Assembly (NCBI GenBank): GCA_963978905.1
Contig: OZ022256.1
Location: 46,610,001-46,674,000 of the forward strand
Reading direction: 5' to 3'
Source of the DNA: Trichostrongylus colubriformis
Lineage: Eukaryota; Nematoda; Chromadorea; Rhabditida; Trichostrongylidae
DNA length: 64,000 nt
A program made the position numbers and the translations under genes. Below, one piece after another: positions 41,060 through 53,569 of the stretch; position 1 is the first letter of the stretch, and the number at the start of each line of letters is the position of its first letter. The notes under the pieces were generated by a model. It made no database searches and was not told the origin of the DNA. It saw only the letters and a program-made list of their open reading frames with translations.

Positions 41060-41530
41060 GGTGAGCGGAACCATGACTACCTGACTATTGCTTGAGAGAG
41101 AGTTCACCCCGCTATCCACTCGGCCATCCGATCTCTTCAGATGACCCACCCGGTGCATATACGGTGCACACCATCATAACCAAACTGGATCAAGTCGCCT
41201 TCGCCCTTTTCAAGTGAGCCATTCATCCGCCTCATAGTGACTTTCCCTTCGCCACTCATACCAAGAATGTTACCGTGGCTACGAGTTGAATCACTCCATG
41301 GGTGAAAGAGGACACTCGAACCGGAACACCACGCCATGTGACATGAGTAACCGCGCGCGGAAAGCTTCCTACCGTTTTCGCTGTGAATTAGCCGCGCACA
41401 TGGTGGTAGCCAACACGGGTTCAACGAAGACCCAATTCGGTTAGGCGGGTGCAAAAAACGGACACACTTGGCGCGTGAAGATCGAATCGAGTTCAACATT
41501 AAGCCATACTTGACAGCAATAGACAGCAAA
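41060..41530. other. Unassigned segment, tRNA-like remnant at its left
   Basis: The minus strand near 41070-41140 has GGATGGCCGAGTGGATAGC, a Ser/Leu-type tRNA D-arm look-alike, but no matching anticodon arm or acceptor. A 130-codon minus-strand frame follows at 41137-41529 without known domains. Confidence 0.3.
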
Positions 41531-41894
41531 CCGCAGGTGACCCTTCTACCAATTTTAAAACGAGCAAAATGGGTATCTGCTTATATCCTTCGGCTGAATT
41601 TTTGTATTTACTACATAGTCCATTTGAAGCCCAAAACGATTTGTAGCCTAGTTCAGGACCTCGGGTAAAATAATAAAGATTCTGTACCTGAGCATAAATT
41701 CATCCCTACATAACGCGTATGGTACACAGACTCATGAAAGTTCGCATCACGGCATAACTTAAGAATATAAGGTCCGACGGCTCCTTTGTTGTGGCCAGAT
41801 GCAAATATAAAACGAGCCACAATGCACACCCATCACCGAATCCCAGATAACGATCACGCCACGCTGTAGACTCAGGTGCTGGCATTGAAACGTG

Positions 41895-42124
41895 GGGTGT
41901 ATATCACTAGGACAAAACCGTCGCGTGGCCGTGTTCTGCACGCGACGGGATGGTGCGAGCTATGCGCGCCATATTGGATGGGTCTTGAAGCGATGACACT
42001 GCTCTACGCCTCATTCTTTGGGTAATCGCTTCAGGACCCAACTAATGCGGCGCGCATAGCTCGCACCATATCGTCGCGTGCCGAACACGGCCACGCGACG
42101 GTTTTGTCCTAGTGATATACACCC
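41895..42124. mobile_element. Mutator-like MITE, copy 2, with 10-bp target duplication
   Basis: A 230-bp palindrome with ends GGGTGTATATCACTAGGACA and complement, flanked by identical TTGAAACGTG (41885-41894 and 42125-42134). Confidence 0.85.
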
Positions 42125-42129
42125 TTGAA

Positions 42130-43530
42130 ACGTGATGCCCCATTCTGTGCTATTGCTGCAATTTATTGTTTGATAGAAACTATCCTTCTTCATTGGAATA
42201 AAATTTTTTTAGGACATTTTCATTTTTGTAGTTTCACGATGATGATGTTTTATGGTGGGCATCTCAGGCACAAAGACGCTCGGATGGCTTTTGGAAGCAC
42301 TGGAAATATAACGTCCAATTATTTGAAGCTGTTAGCGTCCCAGGCGAAATGAGTTTTATTGCGCAGTGTCCTCCAAATTGCAGTAAGCCTTTTATGAATT
42401 GGAACGTGAAAGTGAAAAATCAAACGGCCAGTGTTATATTGAGATTCAAATGTGGGGCTTACAGTAACTCATATTATCAAAGGTTGCTGCGCCCCACTGC
42501 ACATGTGCCAAGGGAGGCAATGCCATCAGAAATGAAAACATATACCTCAAAGGGATCGCCAATGGAGAAAATGTGAGCGTCTCATACCCAAGTTCTGCAG
42601 TCGCTGATGTCTTCGCGTGTACAGGAAAAAGGGTGCGAGGGCAGAGAGTATGCGCCCACATAAGGGGCCAAAAGCAAGACACAGTCACCCAGCGCATTAT
42701 CCTTCACGAACATGGGTGATCGCCCAGAAGATATCCTCGATTTGGATGCCTCGTGTACTCTGCACTCGTGCTGGAGCTACAGAACCCGCACAGTCACTTG
42801 CTTTTCAAGCGGAGGTGGTTGGTGCAATGACAGGTGGAGCACGCTCGTGCACCTATGTTGTGGGAACAAGTTTCCTCATCCATGCTCGCCCAGGCCGATC
42901 AAGTCATCCTTGCCTCTGGAATAGATGAATCGTAACCAGGTTCCTACAAGTCTCCGTATATCTGCATTCACCTGCCACCCCGAGGGTGGGGGTTGATTGG
43001 TTGAAATTTCGCTTCGCTGCGTCGCATTCGCGACCCCGTCAGCCCGACTTGCTGCGTCGGTTGAAATTCCGCTCAGTATGCAGTTGGCCGGTATCGTAAG
43101 GGGACTTCAAAGACTGCAGGTTCGAAGCTTCGCAAGTTCTTATGTTTAGTGGTTGTTGCTGTTTCAACAGATAAATCCACAAACAACTCGCACTCGCCGC
43201 GCCGCTCGCTGCGGCAAGTTCGACCAACCAACCCCCACCCCCACCCCGTTTATGTATAACTTCGATACGCAAGGCATCCCAACAAGGGATTGACTAATGT
43301 GAGGTTGTCCTTTTTTTTTCTAAAAGAGCCCAATGGTCCGCACATTTTTTCGTGAAATATGCCTTCATTTGTCTGTTGCTAGCTTATCTGCTTGGTAAAT
43401 ATTCCATTATGTAACCAATACACAACATAATTCACAAAACATTTTAACACTCTCTTGTACACAATCGCTTCGAGTTTATGATATTTGTCCGAATATGTAT
43501 TGTAACCATTATCAAAATATTACTGTCATC
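42130..43530. other. Intergenic with a dispersed repeat
   Basis: About 42996-43080 shares GAAATTTCGCTTCGCTGCG...CGACTTGCTGCGTCGGTTG with 34874-34950. No gene supported. Confidence 0.35.
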
Positions 43531-43532
43531 AA

Positions 43533-43718
43533 TTACTTCTTCAAGCTTTCCTCGTATGCCGTCTGTATATCTTTCATCCTTGTTCGAGCATCCTGAATAT
43601 TCCTCTTAAGAAAAAGTTTGGCCATCACTGTGAATTCAATTCGATGTCTATCGAGGAATAGTTTGAGCTTTTCATTGGCACTAATTATCCGTGAACTGGA
43701 CGTTACCAGAGGCCAAGA
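43533..43718 (-). CDS. Terminal exon of an unknown minus-strand gene
   Basis: After an acceptor (GAACTTAG) a clean 61-codon frame ends in TAA at 43533-43535. It reads from SWPLVTSSSRIISANEKLKL through FLDRHRIEFTVMAKLFLKRN to IQDARTRMKDIQTAYEESLK, a charged, probably helical C terminus with codon choice unlike random sequence. I do not recognise the family and found no upstream exon between here and 48.3 kb. Confidence 0.4.
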   Translation of the reverse strand, partial: SWPLVTSSSRIISANEKLKLFLDRHRIEFTVMAKLFLKRNIQDARTRMKDIQTAYEESLKK

Positions 43719-44099
43719 CTAAGTTCAGGTGAAATCGAATAGATTTATAGTAAAATAGAAATATAGATTGGATTCCCACTTGCTATCTAGAATGGAAGGG
43801 GAGCATTATGCTCGGTAGTGTTCAAAAGACTTTATTCTCGAGATTGAGGACCACCCTTTTTAACGTTCTAGCAGACCCGTGGTTCAAGAGCAGGGTAAAA
43901 CGAAAAGAACGCCCTCGAACGCTCGACTACAAGTGACGTCCAGCTGTGTCTCCTCCCTTCAGCGAGCGCGAGCGGTACCTTTGATTACACTAATGTATGT
44001 ATAAGGTAACAAAATACATCATGCGAGACGGGATGATTTTGAGAGCAATTATGTTTGCAACAGCAAATATGTGTATTGTATTGTTATTTACTATATTTA

Positions 44100-44270
44100 A
44101 GCCTACACAAATTTAAGTTCTTTTGTTACCCATATACCCATATTTATACCCATATTTACGTTGTATTTGCATACTACGGACCACATACAATGTTTCACGC
44201 AAAAACACGCAAATCCGGCTGAGATACAGCCTCCCCGAAGTATCGTTCCAGTAGGTGTGGCTGTCTGCAA
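44100..44270. repeat. Half copy of the 47.6-kb TTAA foldback
   Basis: ACCCATATTTACGTTGTATT, TTTCACGC and GGCTGAGATACAGC occur in the same order as in the left arm of 47593-48017, but diverged and without the second arm. Confidence 0.6.
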
Positions 44271-45079
44271 AGGCGGGGCTACGAGGGTTGTGGGAATGAG
44301 GCGGCGGATGTCACATGATCGGAGACGCAGGCTGAAGCGAATCAACATTGGCAAAACTTGAAAGTGCCCTCCTCCCGCCGACAGCTGTTCAAAAGCGGTT
44401 CAGCGGAAATTTGAATGAGTTGTTGTATCTTCAGATACCTGCGGAAGAGCATCTGAATTTTTGCTTCATTCTGCATTCCTATCGGAGTACAGCACCCAGT
44501 ATAGCGGGGGAGGAATCAGACTCGCGAATTTTGCTATACGGTCTCGAACGTCGAAAACTTAAATTTCGTAATCTACTTTCTTTATCATTTCTTTTCAATA
44601 CCAATGCGCCAAAAGGTTCCTCTCACCTCTAATGCAGTCCAACCACCAAGTGATGCAAGTCGAAAAGCAAGGGCAAGCAAAACGCAAAAATGGATCTTTT
44701 TGCTGAATGCACCTGGTCGTGCCCTAAAATCACAGTGTTGATTCCTATTTTTCGGAAAAAAGTCTGTGGTAGAGAAACAGAAAAAGGAAGATTTAGGAAC
44801 ACGCCTTGCACACTTTTTCGCCAGATCCTCGACGTCAAAACACTCCTTTTTCTCTATGTCCTTCATAAGAATCGTAGAAACCCATACGACAGGACCTCTG
44901 AAAAGTTCGATATGACACTAACGAACGAAAAGCAAGGGAACTAATTTCAGGAACAGTGGATACAATGACTTGATCGGTCATTGAAAGCGGAAGAAGGAGA
45001 GTAGAGGAGTTGAGTAGTGCGGCTCTGTAGGAAAGCGGAAAGAAAAGCCGAAAAACCCGAAGAATGAGGCTATCAGTGT

Positions 45080-45720
45080 GACTGTCAATTTAACGGTGAA
45101 GGTCTCGTCCGACGTGCCGCATTACCGATATCGATCTCGCCAAGGTTTGTTATGTAGCTGTTCCGAAGCACATTTGGTTCTGCATGGAAGCTGGGCCAGC
45201 CGTAGAGTCCAACGATCTTCGCAACGTTTTGTAAAAGACGCCTTTACGGCCATCTTGGCCGGCTGTGGAATAATTGTGGAATATGGAAGTCGAGGATACT
45301 CACCATATACTACTGACGAACCACTATACTTCCGAAGAACCCACAGCACTCTATACAAGTGAAACATGGAAAGATTCAGCTAGCCTGAGCAAGAAGAAAG
45401 ATCTTCCACCAGCGATGTACACGACGGATCATGAAGATACGGTATACGGACCACATCACAAACGATGAAGTCCTATGCCAAAGCGGTGTGAATTGCATCC
45501 ACGTGATGTGGTGCGGCGTAGGCTCCGACTTGCTGGCCATATCCTACGTATGCCATCATCTCGAATCCCACGAGAGGCCATGTATTGGACTCCACCAGAT
45601 ACCGAGCGAGCAAGAGGTCGTCCCAGGAACACGTGGAGAAGAACGTTCGATTATGAGAATTCGTCGCCCGATGAGCCCAACTGCACGGGAGGAACTAAGT
45701 CTAAGTCTAAGTATTGAAGT
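45080..45720 (+). mobile_element. LINE (non-LTR retrotransposon) 3' fragment, decayed
   Basis: Plus-strand frames, broken by shifts, give LYTSETWK, then DHITNDEVL, then ELHPRDVVRRRLRLAGHILR and RARGRPRNTWRRTF. The order SETW, H.TN.EVL, R.RW.GH..R, GRP..TW is the usual C-terminal end of LINE reverse transcriptase proteins. Only the last part is present. Confidence 0.6.
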
Positions 45721-45729
45721 CGAGGAGGA

Positions 45730-47520
45730 GTGTAACTAGGGTACAACGAGGCAACAGTTATTGGTATTCAAGAGGTCAAAAAGGGGAGAGGTGGTACTCG
45801 GTCACTGTAGAGGGGGGAGGGGTCGTACTGAGGCGGCTATTTTCCTCGACACTTGGGAGTGCTCTGAGTGTAACAGTAGAGAAAGAATGGATTAAAACGG
45901 GCAGGAGCTCAAGGAGTAGAAGCCTAAGAATCACCTTCCCTTTACCACCTCTGCAATACTAATCGGTGAGGGTACAAGCAGACGACACAGGGGCTAAGTC
46001 AAAAAGCTCCTAACTCTGCCCCGCTTGCCGCAACGCGCCTAGCGGAATCACAAGTGCAACGTGCACACCGTGGATTGCAACTCTGCGAAATCGCGATGAA
46101 TATCTCAAGGGAAGCTTTCCCAAAGTGGATTTCGCAAAGACCATCTCTTCTGAGCTGGAATGTTCGCTCACAGAGAATATTTCATCTTTCCTCCCTACCC
46201 CCGCGATGCCTTTGAGGAACTTTGGGGGCGCTTTCCACCGCAAAGCGCGTCATACAGAGCTTGACAAGGTGCACAGCATTTTCAGAAATTGCCTTATCGG
46301 TCCTAAGTTTCCTCAAAAAGTCGTGGATGTAGAGTGTCACTCGAAGGGAATTCTGAAATACGACCTCCTTCGCTCGTTCCAACCCAAGCCGTTGAGGTTT
46401 TTTCGACCCATACCTGAGCCTGCACTAAACTCCTCTAGAGGCATATTTCCCCTTTCAGAACAGCCAAGTTATTTTTTCCACTGCCTTCAAGGAGTTCCAA
46501 TAAGCAGTACCTTCCGAGGCCATCATGGCTTTGAATGACAACAGGCGGTATGTAGCTGTCTAATGACTTCCGCATGACCTGAACAGACGACTTTCTAATG
46601 GATCCTTTGAAGGCCCTGAGAGTAGGAATTGCTAACCTGAATTTCCCTTTTTGACAAAGCATGAACGAAAGGTCCAAGAAGGTCCAGATCGGGCCATGTT
46701 TCCGACGGCCATGCATCGAAATGCATGAATGTCACCTAAAATGAGGCGAAGTCTAAGAAGCTCTGAAGTTCCTTCTCTGTTGACTTTTCCATAGGTGGCT
46801 TACAGTAGCATGAAAAGGAAGGGCGTCAGAAAATTCGAACTGGGTCACCAGCTGTGCGAATTCATCGCCGCTCTCACCATGCCTTGCTGGTACCATTATG
46901 AACTGACAGCGCGTTGAGTGACGCTACTGTCGCCACTTGCGCCACCCGGCCCAATTACAGTAATCTGACGCCCGCTAAGGCATGATGGCATGCATGGCAG
47001 CCATTATTCACCAGTCTCCACTTTTTGTCGTCCTCTTCTTCTCCTGATCCACATTTTCTGGATTCTCCCTGTAATAATCAAAATTGGAAAAATATTGAGC
47101 CAGAAGTGCGCAGTTGATTCTCCGCATGCTTCTCTTCACGAATCTAGAAGTGCCTATCGAACCTTGATGCTTCTGGCTGCGCCGCTTAGAGGAATCATCT
47201 ATCTAATTCCACTTAAAACCACTCTACTAGATACAGTACATGAATAGAAACAGAAAGAGAGCAGGTTTGCCCTTCATTTCACAGCAGATCGAAAAGCTGT
47301 AAGAAGAGCAGTTTGCTTGAATTCTCGCTACAACATTCGAACGGCCGTCAGCGGCCAGAGCGCAGTTCGAATTTTCGCGCCCAGTATTGGTTTGCATCTC
47401 ACTCTGCGTACCCGACCACATGAATGTCGCCTCTGTGCCCTTCAGCTCCCTAGCGTCTCAACCCACTCGGACGCTCCACCCCGTCGTCCGTCACTTTGGG
47501 TTGCTCCATCTTAATTGTAT
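45730..47520. other. Intergenic, possible tRNA-derived repeat
   Basis: The minus strand at about 46844-46960 has GGGTGGCGCAAGTGGCGAC (A-box-like) and AGTTCGAATTTTC (B-box-like), which could be a tRNA-derived SINE. Frames near 46.1-46.7 kb lack motifs. No gene supported. Confidence 0.3.
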
Positions 47521-47592
47521 TCTTATAAATGCGCGTGAAATTTTGCGCGTGCCGCCCTTATTAAGCAAATATAGCACAAGTATGTAGATTAA

Positions 47593-48017
47593 AGGAATCG
47601 TCCACAGAAAATAAGTTTTTGTGTTACCCATATATTTACGTTGTATTTGCCTAATGTTGGCCTCATGCAAAATTTCACGCGAAAAAATGTGAATCTGGCT
47701 GAGATACAGCACCACAAAGTGCGGTCCCAGTGGGCGGGGCTTCCGTATAAAAGCCTCGTCCCGTCTTCCACCGCCGTTGGGAACGGAGAGTGGGACTGTT
47801 TACGTAACCTTCTGTTCCTACAATGCGTCTCCGACCACAGCGGACGCGGTACGAGGCTTTTACGCGAAGGCCCCGCCCACTGGGACCGCACTTTGTGGTG
47901 CTGTATCTCAGCCAGATTCACATTTTTTCGCGTGAAATTTTGGATGAGGCCAACATTAGGCAAATACAACATAAATATATGGGTAAGACAAAAACTCATT
48001 TTCCGTGGACGATTCCT
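47593..48017. mobile_element. TTAA-flanked foldback MITE
   Basis: A 425-bp palindrome with ends AGGAATCGTCCAC and GTGGACGATTCCT, flanked by TTAA (47589-47592, 48018-48021). Arms share GGCTGAGATACAGCACCACA and AGTGCGGTCCCAGTGGGCGG. A diverged half copy touches its left side (about 47530-47585) and another lies at 44100-44270. Confidence 0.8.
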
Positions 48018-48336
48018 TTAAAGAAGAGCTTGAATTCTCGTGGAAACAAAAAAACCTAAATTTCTGTCGACCATTCCTTCAAGAAACAGGCATCACACCT
48101 TTCACCGAGCAAACATCTGCAAATCAGTAGCAACGCATTTTCCCAGTTATCACCATCGAAAATGCAGTAGACTACATTTTGTTTACTGAGTTGGACCGCC
48201 TGAATATTCCTTCAATGATACACCCGGTAAGAAAGCCGAGTGTCACGCGCTCTTTCCAGTTACCGCCATTAATATCGCTACTTTTTTAGAAATTTTCCCT
48301 TTAATTCGAAAAACTGGAAGAACATGGGAGAGTCAC

Positions 48337-49573
48337 CTGAGGTTTTGCTGCTGCCGCGTCAGGTGTTTGATCTGTGCTTGTCATACGTAGGTCGTACACC
48401 ACGTATCCTTTCATCTCGTTTCGTTTTGTGCATTCGATTACAAAACGATTTCCTTCGATCTCCAGCTTTTCGCCTTCTTTTGACGGCCAGTATGGATAGC
48501 ACAAACTTTCGTCCGATGCGCTCAGTTTTTCACTCAGCGAAACACAGATCTTGCAGCCATCCTAGAAACATTAAACAGCTCACAGCACCAACATACTCGG
48601 TAAAAGGGCCCGGAAATGGCAATTGTGGTATTGTACAGAATGGACCACGACACTATTCCCACTAATTCACGGACACAAAAATGAGAGGAAGCCTCACTGG
48701 ACAGTCGCACAAGCGCGTGTTCGTTTTTTCTCATCCGTAGTGTAGTTACTTCCTCAGCAATGGTGGGGTAATTTAGACGAGCGGAGGAATTTCGTTCTGG
48801 GTGCTATCGCAATGGGGCGGGGCATGGGCATCCCACCAGAGACATAATTTTTACCTAGGTCTAAAGGGAAAAAGAGCCTCTCCCTTTCTCCATTAAGGTT
48901 TAGGCAAAAGTATACGCCTTAATGTGCAGACTGACCCCTCAAGGATCTCCACAGAATGCTCAAAGCAACTTTTTATAGACACCCCCCCCATTGCGATAGC
49001 ACCTCGATCTGTTTTCATTGAAGACAGCGGAAGAGATGGTTCCATTGTCTGCTGAAAATGAAAGCCGGTCGCTATTAAGGAGTATCGCAATTGATTGAAG
49101 CCATGCGGATCTGTGACGCGCAGTAATGAATAAAATGTGATTTGCTGTCGGAATCCTCAGTCGCGGTATATCTGTTGGAAACCGTAGAGCGTAGCGGGGA
49201 AATTAGGAGACGCTTTTCAACGCCAATTGCTTCACAGATCGTCTCCCTCTATCCTTGACTTTCTTCACATGTTGCTTTGGAATTCAAATCCAACCACCCA
49301 TACTGACTAAAAAATGATAGCGGAGCGCATCCACAAGGGATAAAATATGGCTTAGCTTGTACGTCAAAATTCACGTCAGTATTGACCCGGTACCGCTTTT
49401 GAGAACTCTTTTAATTGTTGGATACTATAAATAAAATTCTGTTATATTACCCTCCAAACCATTCGCCAGTAATCGCGATAGTTTGCCTTTGTTGGTGCTT
49501 CTGTAATTATATAGTCATCACGTTCACAGCATGCATATGTCGCCGGAAAATAGTCACCATCGCCTTCTTTTAC
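48337..49573 (-). CDS. Protein tyrosine phosphatase domain, two exons, catalytic half missing
   Basis: Exons 49451-49573 and 48337-48561 join in phase 0 across an intron of about 890 bp. The first reads VKEGDGDYFPATYACCERDD then YIITEAPTKANYRDYWRMVW, matching the classical PTP pattern YI..Q.P followed by FW.MVW. The second starts DGCKICVSLSEKL and holds CYPYWPSKEGEKLEIEG, matching the stretch C..YWP..GE.. and the following strand of PTP domains. Acceptors (GTTCAG, TTCTAG) and donors (GTAATA, GTGACT) fit. The WPD loop and the HC-x5-R catalytic exon were not found downstream to 43 kb, and a TTAA MITE sits where the next exon could be. Upstream the gene meets an RTE element. It may be a broken member of the large nematode PTP family or a gene with distant exons. 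Confidence 0.65.
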
Positions 49574-49689
49574 CTGAACATTAGCTGTTCGAGATTTCTT
49601 GAGCTGTACGCTACTTCTCCAGAAGGTCCCTAGATGATGCAGAAGACAGTAAATCAAAACAAATGGGTGGAAATGGCAGATCGGGCGTA

Positions 49690-52140
49690 TTTGAGAGCTA
49701 ATGGGGTGATACTAGCATCAGCCAATGGATATCCACTGCTTGACTAGCAAAGAAGCCACGATCGAGTACGACGTCATCGGACTGACGAAGACGAGTAGGA
49801 AATACCCACTTTACGTGAGTGGAGAGGAGTTGTTCCTATAACCATGCGACAGAATAGGTGTTGGCGGTGTGGGGCTCTCATCAATAAGCACTTGGCTATG
49901 CACATCGATTCTAGCAGAAATCTAACGATCCAAATCGGCCGTTTATGATTGAAAAGATGTGGCTGACTACCCGCCCCGCACCAACATCGAGCTACAACGA
50001 GGACGAGCTGAAAGCATTTTGTGTGGAAAGGGAGCAGTTCTATGAGGAAGGTTATGCCTTTTTCGAGGTCAACTTAGCAACTTGTACGCTAAGATTGCTC
50101 CCAAGAAAACGGTTGACGAGCTCCACATCGGGGTCACAAAGCGGAATAGAATGAGCAAGGCGAAAAGCTGGCTGCGTTTATCATGACATTCAACTCCATG
50201 CATGGTAACTGGCAGTTCCAAAAGCTATCTTATAATCCGTGGAGTCTATCGGTGGACAATTCCATAACGAGATCGATCACAACATCTTTTGGGGGTTCTG
50301 TCTAACCGAGGTCGCTGCTGTTCCGAAGTTCTGTCGGGAGCAGACCATTGACTCATCAGAACATGATTACTCTTTCACACGTGTAGCCGATAGAACTTCG
50401 GAACAACAACTACGTCGGTCAGACAAAACCATCGATTGAAGAATGTGTGATGGATCTCGTTGTGGATTTGTCCTCCACGACTGCGTAATTCAGGGAGCGA
50501 AGACCCGAACAACCATCAGTTGGGTCTATTTCACTATTCTCGTCTATATGTGGAGAGTCCTCAGTTGAAAAATCGACGACAAGTACAACCCACTCGTTTC
50601 TTTTTCACGAAGTGTCAAGAGGGCAGGACTTTGGAAGTCACCAGGAGGCTATCCTTTTCAGCAATCATCGAGCTGATCCGCTAACGTGGAGCCGTAAAAG
50701 CGGCAGGTAATTACCAACTTAGTTCCGAGCTTGTGAAGCGATGCCAAGAGGCGATAAAGGAAGATTTCAAAGAGAAGCAGCAGCCGAACTGGCTGAAGCA
50801 GCAGAGGAACAGAGCAGAGGAGTGAGGAACATTCGCAATGCCCGGAGAAGTCCCCCCCTCCCCTTCACAGGATCATAATAACCAGATGTGCAGGCGGTAC
50901 ACTCAGTGCATTTCGAATGGCACGGAAGAAGTCATCTCCGACCTCTGATATCCTCGACCATGTCTTCTGCCTAGGGGCAAATGGAAGCATCATGAATAGT
51001 CATTTCTTCAGTTCTCCCTTATAAAGCCCTACACACCATTAATAAGTCAGTAATAATGGTACGGCACTTGACAGGATCAGACCAGAGCAAGGATATAAAT
51101 CTACTACTAGTTATCGTTAAACGCTGAAGCGACTGTACGTACGCCACCTGTTGGAATGCGAGTTACCCTTCGGCAAAATCCAGCAGGAGTGTGTTGCCGT
51201 ATAAAAAGTGAGACGAATATGCTGCTGTCCGTAGTCTACAGGCTTTCTACTCGAGCCATCTTGAATGGAACTGGTCGACTGTCAGTCGAGGACAGCACGG
51301 TCATTAGGCTCATTGAAGTATCGCGAGAGTGCAAGATGTTGCTAAGTCTCACATTCATCGGTTCGAAAAAGGCCTTTGACTTTGTTCATGACAAAAGCGG
51401 ATATCAAAGCTCTGTGAAACCAAGGTGTATCTAGTCAGCACGTATAAATACTTCGTGAGTATTGCAACTTCACGTTCGGAAGTCCATCACCCTACAAGAG
51501 ATAATCATCGACGTGAACAGAAGTGCTCGACGAGACGACACTATCCCGCTTGACTTTCCAGCGCCGCTCTTGAAAACGCCATGCATCAATGGAATGGGAA
51601 AGCACGAGAGTGAAGGTCGATGGCCGGCATCTACCATACATCACCTCCACTTCGCCGCTCAACGAAATGAACATCAGCGAAAGCTTCAGCTATGTGTACG
51701 TAGGCCGAGAACTCAATATGATGAAAGACTCAGCACCAGAGCTGAGCAGAAGGAAATAAGCGGCTTGGGGAGCTCTTGAAATCACAGAGGGCATAGTTAT
51801 GTAGACGAAAAACTATCCGTCTCTGCCCCATTTCTTTGATTTCGCTGTCCTTCCTGCTCTCACACATGCTTCAGAGACTTGGACACCTTGGAAACTGCCA
51901 CCCCGAAGGTCAGACTTTGCGAAAGTTCTGTGTTATCAAAAGTTATCAAGATGTCGCGTATCTCTTGGTCCAGAAGGGCTCTCTGGGCTACTCTGGCTCG
52001 CGACAAAGCGAATGGAGACGTTGTTGGCGCCCGTCGGAGATAACGAAACGACGCTTGACACAGATGAGATTTCTAGACAAGACCATACTCAACACAGTGA
52101 CTGTTCAAAATCGTTTGCGGTGGCTGCATTCGTATTAGTG
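49690..52140 (+). mobile_element. Decayed RTE-type LINE
   Basis: Plus-strand frames with many stops carry, in order, an endonuclease-like piece (EYDVIGLTK near 49.77 kb, then a GVGGVGL-like stretch), VDELHIG near 50.11 kb and a reverse transcriptase piece with IEVSRECKMLLSLTFIGSKK then AFDF near 51.31-51.4 kb. A later piece has YVGRELNMM-like sequence near 51.7 kb. The order apurinic endonuclease then reverse transcriptase fits an RTE element. Not functional. Confidence 0.65.
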
Positions 52141-52557
52141 GGCTGTTAGCATATATTTGCTGTTCTTCGCTGGATCGTTGACACCGCTATGTTGCAACAC
52201 CGTACTGGGACCGCTCAGTCAGAGGGGATGCAACGGATCGATACTTGCTCCTTTCCAATTCCACTATCCAAAATGCAATCTAAGATATTGAAAACAGCTC
52301 TGCCTAATCGCTGATGGCCTAATCGATATGTGCATGTTCCTTTCTCATGGTCCCTTGTTCGCCTAATCGCCAGATCTATTTGGATCCTGCCTTTTTGTCC
52401 AGTACATATTGCATAGATCGCTAGTGCGATGAACAACTGAAAACGTTACCTGAGGACGCTCTAAGGACTTATAACTTGGTTCGCAGCAGCAGCACTCACT
52501 GCGAAACGTGTGAAGGAGACGTGACCCATCACGTGCTTTCAATAGCTTCTCACTTGA

Positions 52558-52809
52558 GGCAGGGTTCATAGTTCACGATTCAGGCGATCACTCGATCAGG
52601 CGGAAGGAAAAAGATACATATTGATTGGGTGATTCAGGCGATCACGCGATCGCGGAAAGCACGCGATCGCGTGGATCACGCGATCAGGCGGAAAAGAAAA
52701 GATATATATTGATTACGTGATTCAGGCGATCACGCGATCGCGTAAAGCACGCGATCGCGTGATCCACGCGATCGCGTGATCGCCTGAATCGTGAACTATG
52801 AACACTGCC
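52558..52809. mobile_element. Foldback element of CGATC repeats
   Basis: Ends GTTCATAGTTCACGATTCAG and complement, extended by GGCAG/CTGCC, with TGA on both sides (52555-52557, 52810-52812). The interior repeats GATTCAGGCGATCACGCGATCGCG and AAGATA(C/T)ATATTGATT. GG ends and a 3-bp T-N-A duplication resemble the TTA-flanked family here. Confidence 0.6.
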
Positions 52810-52999
52810 TGAGCATTCCATTTTCTAAGTTTTTGCACCACCCACTATCTCAATAAATGACTGAAACGAGGTAGGTCGTTGATAATTTATCGACCATCCT
52901 CGTCCCCAGGCGGCCGCTTCAAGGTTGACCCTGACCACAACGGAGCTACTTCCAATCAGACGTAGGCAAAAGCCACGCCGTTGAGATGTTGCCTAGCCT

Positions 53000-53565
53000 C
53001 TGGCGATACGTCTGCGGACTTAGTTCCTGAGCACAAATAGTGCACAAGTTCCCGTACTATATGAACGTACCACTGTAAGTACGACACGCTTCTTGTCATG
53101 TATTGGCACTGGATATCTATTTTTCCCCTGAAAATCATTTGTATTCTTGGCGGAGAAAATACTAATTGCCTTTATTCGAACCCGATTCTCCAAAAAGGAT
53201 TTGCAGTTGATTCGTGAGGCTGCGGTGACTTGGTCGAACATGATCTGTCGTTGTTTTGTCGTAAGTCTCGCGAAATGTGCTAATAACTCCGACGGTTTCT
53301 CCCCATCCATGTGAATTGTCTGGAAACATGTGAACGTAAATTCCTGGCGAGATTCAATCGAGCAGCACTAATCAAACTCACACCACCCCTGCTTAACCGT
53401 TTCCGGGCCCCAGCACCCTTCTTCTTGTGTGCCGCCATAGCGGGTTGCGTACGAGTAAAAAATGAATATACTTTCTTTGACTCGAGGACGTTATCGCTTA
53501 TCATGATTACTAACTTATCCATTAGAAAACACGAAAAGTCACGTATTCCAACGAATAGCTGGTTG
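53000..53565. other. Intergenic, nothing recognised
   Basis: Open frames overlap on both strands here without domain or splice evidence. Confidence 0.35.
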
Positions 53566-53569
53566 CTAA

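Noticed and set aside
41070..41140. Serine/leucine-type tRNA on the minus strand
   Set aside because: The D arm looks right (GGATGGCCGAGTGGATAGC), but no anticodon stem, T arm or closing acceptor can be paired. Kept only as a remnant.
46125..46716. Overlapping frames of 93-137 codons on both strands
   Set aside because: No recognisable domain, no convincing splice sites, and neither strand is clearly better.
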